From contig CAJOLH010000001.1 in assembly GCA_905235375.1 (NCBI GenBank), positions 1-64,000 on the forward strand: DNA of 64,000 nt, written 5' to 3'. The stretch comes from an uncultured Bacteroidales bacterium (GTDB taxonomy: Bacteria; Bacteroidota; Bacteroidia; Bacteroidales; UBA3663). The translations under genes and the position numbers were made by a program. The notes under the pieces are model-generated. The model saw only the letters and a program-made list of their open reading frames with translations. It was not told the DNA's origin and did not search any database. This document shows positions 60,569-64,000 of the stretch, piece by piece; the stretch's first letter is position 1, and each line of letters starts with the position of its first letter.

Positions 60569-62224
60569 TTATGGATTATAAACATAAGCATTATTAACAT
60601 TATAGTTATACCATAGATTATTATAGTCTTGATCGGATGAAGGATTATTACCTTTCCAGAACGTTGGATAACTCTTAGTGATGGTTTGGAATTCCTTCAT
60701 CCATCTTGTTTCTACAGTTGTCGCCATAATAGAAGGACAATTCCCTGCACCAACAGGATAAACAATCATTGGTCCAGCCTCACCTGCTTTGGGTGTAACA
60801 CCTCCATTGAATACATCTACATATGGTAACCAAGTAGCATTATTTAAAACTCTAAGTTGCATATCTTCGGGGTTTTCTGGGAAATTACTCAATTGAGTAT
60901 CGGTTAGAGGTATAGCCCATTGATTTAAAAGTACAGGAACAAGCGTAACGCCATTCTCTGCATCAACATTAATGGGCTTATAATATTGTCCTTTAGGATG
61001 AGCAGCATCAACATACCACCATTCATCCGTCTCTGTATGGTCTGGATTATTTGGTTGATTTTTCCACATCCATTCATGAAGTTCTTCACTTAGAATCATT
61101 GGACTTTCTCCACCATGGGGATCATTTAGAGCAATAAATACAGGTTGAATACCTCCAACAGCACGAAGTACTGCACGCTTATACTCCAGATCGACTACAA
61201 CATCATTAAAATCAAAATCGTAAGTAGTTAAGTCCTCCATCATGAAACGCTTAGCAACTGGAACAGGAAGTTCGCCATCAATATACAGCACTAAGTCATT
61301 ATAGTCGAAATCTAACCAATGCAAATTTTCCCAGCAATCCTCGAAACCAATAACCATATAGCGTTCAATTTTGTCATCGCCATAAGTAGTAGCAACCTCA
61401 TCATACATAAGCATTGATGGTCCATTATATTTGTGATAATAGTCTTTTGCCTTATTTGCATAATTATGATAACCGTATGGCATCCCTACACCATTAGGAT
61501 CAGGATTTACCCAACCATTAGGATAATCTCCTTCTGGAAATATAGAATAATCATAATTTTTTATATGAGAATCAACTGTAATATAGTCATGCTCTTCAGA
61601 ATCAAGGACATCACCTGCCCAACCACTTTTACGGATGGTTGTCATCTTGAACCAGAATTTTCTGCCTACTGGAAGCTCGACATCACAAGATAAACCAGGA
61701 TTTCTATAATTACCACCACTAACACTATCAAATAATTTTTCCTCATGATATACATTATCATTATCATAAAAACAAATATATAAATGTGTCTCAAAACCTC
61801 CATTTATTTCATATTGCCCACCATACCAAATAGCAGAAATTGTAAATTTTCCAGTAGAATAAAGATCATATTCCGACTGTCCTCGTGTATAATTATTTTG
61901 ACCTTCAGGAAGAAGAGTATTGTATCGAGCTACAACATCACCGGTGATATAAGCAGGTTGTTCATCTCGAGGATTAACCGACCATCCATTACCAGAAGCA
62001 CGCGTTCCAGCATTATTCTTCAAACCATCAATAGCCTGAGCATAGAAATCCCAGCTCTGATTTGGATCTGGTTTGCCGAACTGATTGATAAATGCATTGT
62101 CATAAGCCTTTTGCTTCAGGGTAGCTTCACTCACATCGAAATCTTCGTCCTGGCAGGCTGTAAACCCAACCACAACACTGGCACCCAATAGGGCGACACT
62201 AAGATAATTGAAAAATTTAGACAT
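60569..62224 (-). CDS. LruC domain-containing lipoprotein (intact paralogue)
   Basis: FTACQDEDFDVSEATLKQKAYDNAFINQFGKPDPNQSWDF; YMVIGFEDCWENLHWLDFDYNDLVLYI; DFNDVVVDLEYKRAVLRAVGG. Confidence 0.88.
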   Translation of the reverse strand: MSKFFNYLSVALLGASVVVGFTACQDEDFDVSEATLKQKAYDNAFINQFGKPDPNQSWDFYAQAIDGLKNNAGTRASGNGWSVNPRDEQPAYITGDVVARYNTLLPEGQNNYTRGQSEYDLYSTGKFTISAIWYGGQYEINGGFETHLYICFYDNDNVYHEEKLFDSVSGGNYRNPGLSCDVELPVGRKFWFKMTTIRKSGWAGDVLDSEEHDYITVDSHIKNYDYSIFPEGDYPNGWVNPDPNGVGMPYGYHNYANKAKDYYHKYNGPSMLMYDEVATTYGDDKIERYMVIGFEDCWENLHWLDFDYNDLVLYIDGELPVPVAKRFMMEDLTTYDFDFNDVVVDLEYKRAVLRAVGGIQPVFIALNDPHGGESPMILSEELHEWMWKNQPNNPDHTETDEWWYVDAAHPKGQYYKPINVDAENGVTLVPVLLNQWAIPLTDTQLSNFPENPEDMQLRVLNNATWLPYVDVFNGGVTPKAGEAGPMIVYPVGAGNCPSIMATTVETRWMKEFQTITKSYPTFWKGNNPSSDQDYNNLWYNYNVNNAYVYNP

Positions 62225-62310
62225 AATTGAATTATTTAATAAAGTTATTAAAAAAATATTTCATAAAATCGTCCATCCAAATAGAGTATAACTCTATTCA
62301 AAATTTCCGC

Positions 62311-62318
62311 AAATATAC
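62311..62318 (-). promoter_or_regulatory. -7 element TATATTTG (minus strand)
   Basis: minus strand TATATTTGCGGAA upstream of the LruC gene. Confidence 0.5.
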
Positions 62319-62449
62319 GGACTATTTATTTACCTTAATCAAAAGAAACTAAATAAAACAGATTTTTTACAAAATTAATGAAAAATAGCTTCATTATTGA
62401 CAACCAAACCTGCCAAATAAATGCCTGATTTATCAAATTTGTAGAAATA

Positions 62450-62517
62450 AATCGACGGACTCCAAACCTATAAATACGCCTTTCAGCAATCGTTATTAGG
62501 CTTGGGGTCCGCCGATT
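62450..62517 (-). terminator. long imperfect inverted repeat downstream of ORF 62538, candidate terminator
   Basis: 20-nt arms AATCGACGGACTCCAAACCT / AGGCTTGGGGTCCGCCGATT, 17/20 complementary, 28-nt loop. Confidence 0.55.
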
Positions 62518-62537
62518 CATTCATCGAAGGAAGACGA

Positions 62538-64000
62538 TTATTTTATCATCACACGACGTCCTTGATGCAGATAGATGCCGGGAGTAGAGGGCTTGTCGGA
62601 GAGACGACGCCCATCGAGGGTGAACCAGTAGTCGAGGAGTTCATTCTGCGGAGTCACGACAGTCTGTATTCCTTGCGGGTCATCATTGAAATCAATATTG
62701 ATGGCACGGATATCCTTGGCACCGTCGCCTCCTGCCGTAAGACCTTTCAGCTTGAAGTAGGCATGATAGGGCTTGATGTTGATGTTGTAGCCAACAGCAG
62801 GATAATAGAGCGTGTTGTTGGCACCCAGATAAAGCACGGAGCGGTCACCACCTTCAAGGGTGGTTTGATTGTAGCATCCTATGAAATCAATGGCTTCGGT
62901 TACAACAGGATTTTCGCTACCTTTCTTCACAACGTTCTTAAATTCCGGGTTATCAACATTATTGCCAGATTCCCACTTCACGATATAAGGCCTACCTGCC
63001 TTGAGGGAAGTCAGATTCTCATCAGTAAAATAAAGTTCCAACGACGAAGTCTCTTCATCGAAATGTGAACTTTCGAGCGTCTTGATGATAGCTCCTTCGA
63101 GTGGTGTATCATTGATGTCGTTCAAATTGAATGGCAGACAGAGGGTGTTCCATGAACCATCCTTCCAGAATGTTGTTCCAGTCAGCTTGAAATTGGTGGT
63201 GACAATTTCACCAGAGAGGGAGAAGATGACTGCACTCTGTCCTTGGGAATGTGAGAAGCTGACGCTGCGGACTTCCTTGTTGGCATCGGTGGGGATGGCG
63301 ATTTCGAAGATGCTGAAATTCCTCCGATCAATAGTGCGGCCTTGATCCATTCGATACAATCCGTTGACGGCACCAGAAGATGCATTATACCAGTCAGGCA
63401 TATAAAATTCGACAGCTGATGATGATGTCCCATCGGAATAATTGACAGTGACTCTCACTCTGTTTTCTCCATTCGTACTGGTTCCAGTCACATAGAGTTT
63501 ACGCAACTGAACAGGCGAAGCGAGCGTGAGGGTGCCGCTATTTATGTAATTATTCTTCATCACCAATGCGTTGTTTCCTGAAACTTCGATATAGTAATCG
63601 GCATTATTGCTCGAATAGAGGCCGTCATTCCCACAGAGTGCGCCACTTCGATCAACAGAAGAAGTGTAGAATACATAACCAGATTCATCAATGCCACGTC
63701 CGCCTCTTTCATGCGTGAAGACCGAGTTGCAGAAATCGCGCCAAGAACTATTATTTTCACAGATAACATCCATGTTGTAACCATGATCGACGACGAGGGG
63801 TATTGCCTTGTCAGAAGAAGAAGGGAAGAAAGGATTGTCATAGCCATCGCCGTCAACATACCAACGTGCATCCATCCAAGCCAAACGATCCTTAGAATAC
63901 TGCTTTACATATTCTATTTCATTTTTCCAATTATTAAATTGGTTTCCCCATGCTTGATTGTCACGATTCACAGGACCATTATCAAGGAGTTCCCTGATTG
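62538..64000 (-). CDS. C-terminal part of a CotH kinase-like surface protein; runs off the window edge
   Basis: IRELLDNGPVNRDNQAWGNQFNNWKNEIEYVKQYSKDRLAWMDARW resembles CotH C-termini; frame open to base 64000; ends FTLDGRRLSDKPSTPGIYLHQGRRVMIK. Confidence 0.55.
   Translation of the reverse strand, partial: IRELLDNGPVNRDNQAWGNQFNNWKNEIEYVKQYSKDRLAWMDARWYVDGDGYDNPFFPSSSDKAIPLVVDHGYNMDVICENNSSWRDFCNSVFTHERGGRGIDESGYVFYTSSVDRSGALCGNDGLYSSNNADYYIEVSGNNALVMKNNYINSGTLTLASPVQLRKLYVTGTSTNGENRVRVTVNYSDGTSSSAVEFYMPDWYNASSGAVNGLYRMDQGRTIDRRNFSIFEIAIPTDANKEVRSVSFSHSQGQSAVIFSLSGEIVTTNFKLTGTTFWKDGSWNTLCLPFNLNDINDTPLEGAIIKTLESSHFDEETSSLELYFTDENLTSLKAGRPYIVKWESGNNVDNPEFKNVVKKGSENPVVTEAIDFIGCYNQTTLEGGDRSVLYLGANNTLYYPAVGYNINIKPYHAYFKLKGLTAGGDGAKDIRAINIDFNDDPQGIQTVVTPQNELLDYWFTLDGRRLSDKPSTPGIYLHQGRRVMIK

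Overview
64 kb chromosomal window from a Bacteroidota genome. It is probably Bacteroidales/Prevotella-like, inferred from SusC/SusD pairs, TAnnTTTGC promoter cores, LruC proteins and DUF4250. Left third (about 0.1-22.7 kb): housekeeping and metabolic genes, including an NfnAB/GltA-like pair, patatin, TRIC channel, DJ-1, proA-DUF4250, MBL-rsmG, TPR, SPOR-recJ-recQ and pullulanase. Middle (23-56.5 kb): two polysaccharide-utilisation-like regions. The first has a PL1-like pectate lyase/PATR protein, three fasciclin lipoproteins and two SusC/SusD pairs. The second looks fructan-type: a periplasmic-binding/AraC one-component regulator, then susC-susD-DUF4960-GH32. Right end: a Fic protein, an 11-unit 42-bp tandem array, two tandem LruC paralogues and a CotH-like C-terminus. 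No tRNA, rRNA, CRISPR, transposase or phage module was recognised. The most unusual signals are: (1) short-period intergenic arrays with a constant 5-nt core and variable filler at exact 9- or 10-bp period, a different core at each locus, one of them forming a SusD signal peptide; (2) the exact 42-bp array next to fic; (3) several genes broken at or near short duplications; (4) a perfect 15-bp inverted repeat inside recQ; (5) a 31-aa membrane micro-ORF with a structured leader that the ORF track missed. All calls come from reading the sequence; no database search was run.
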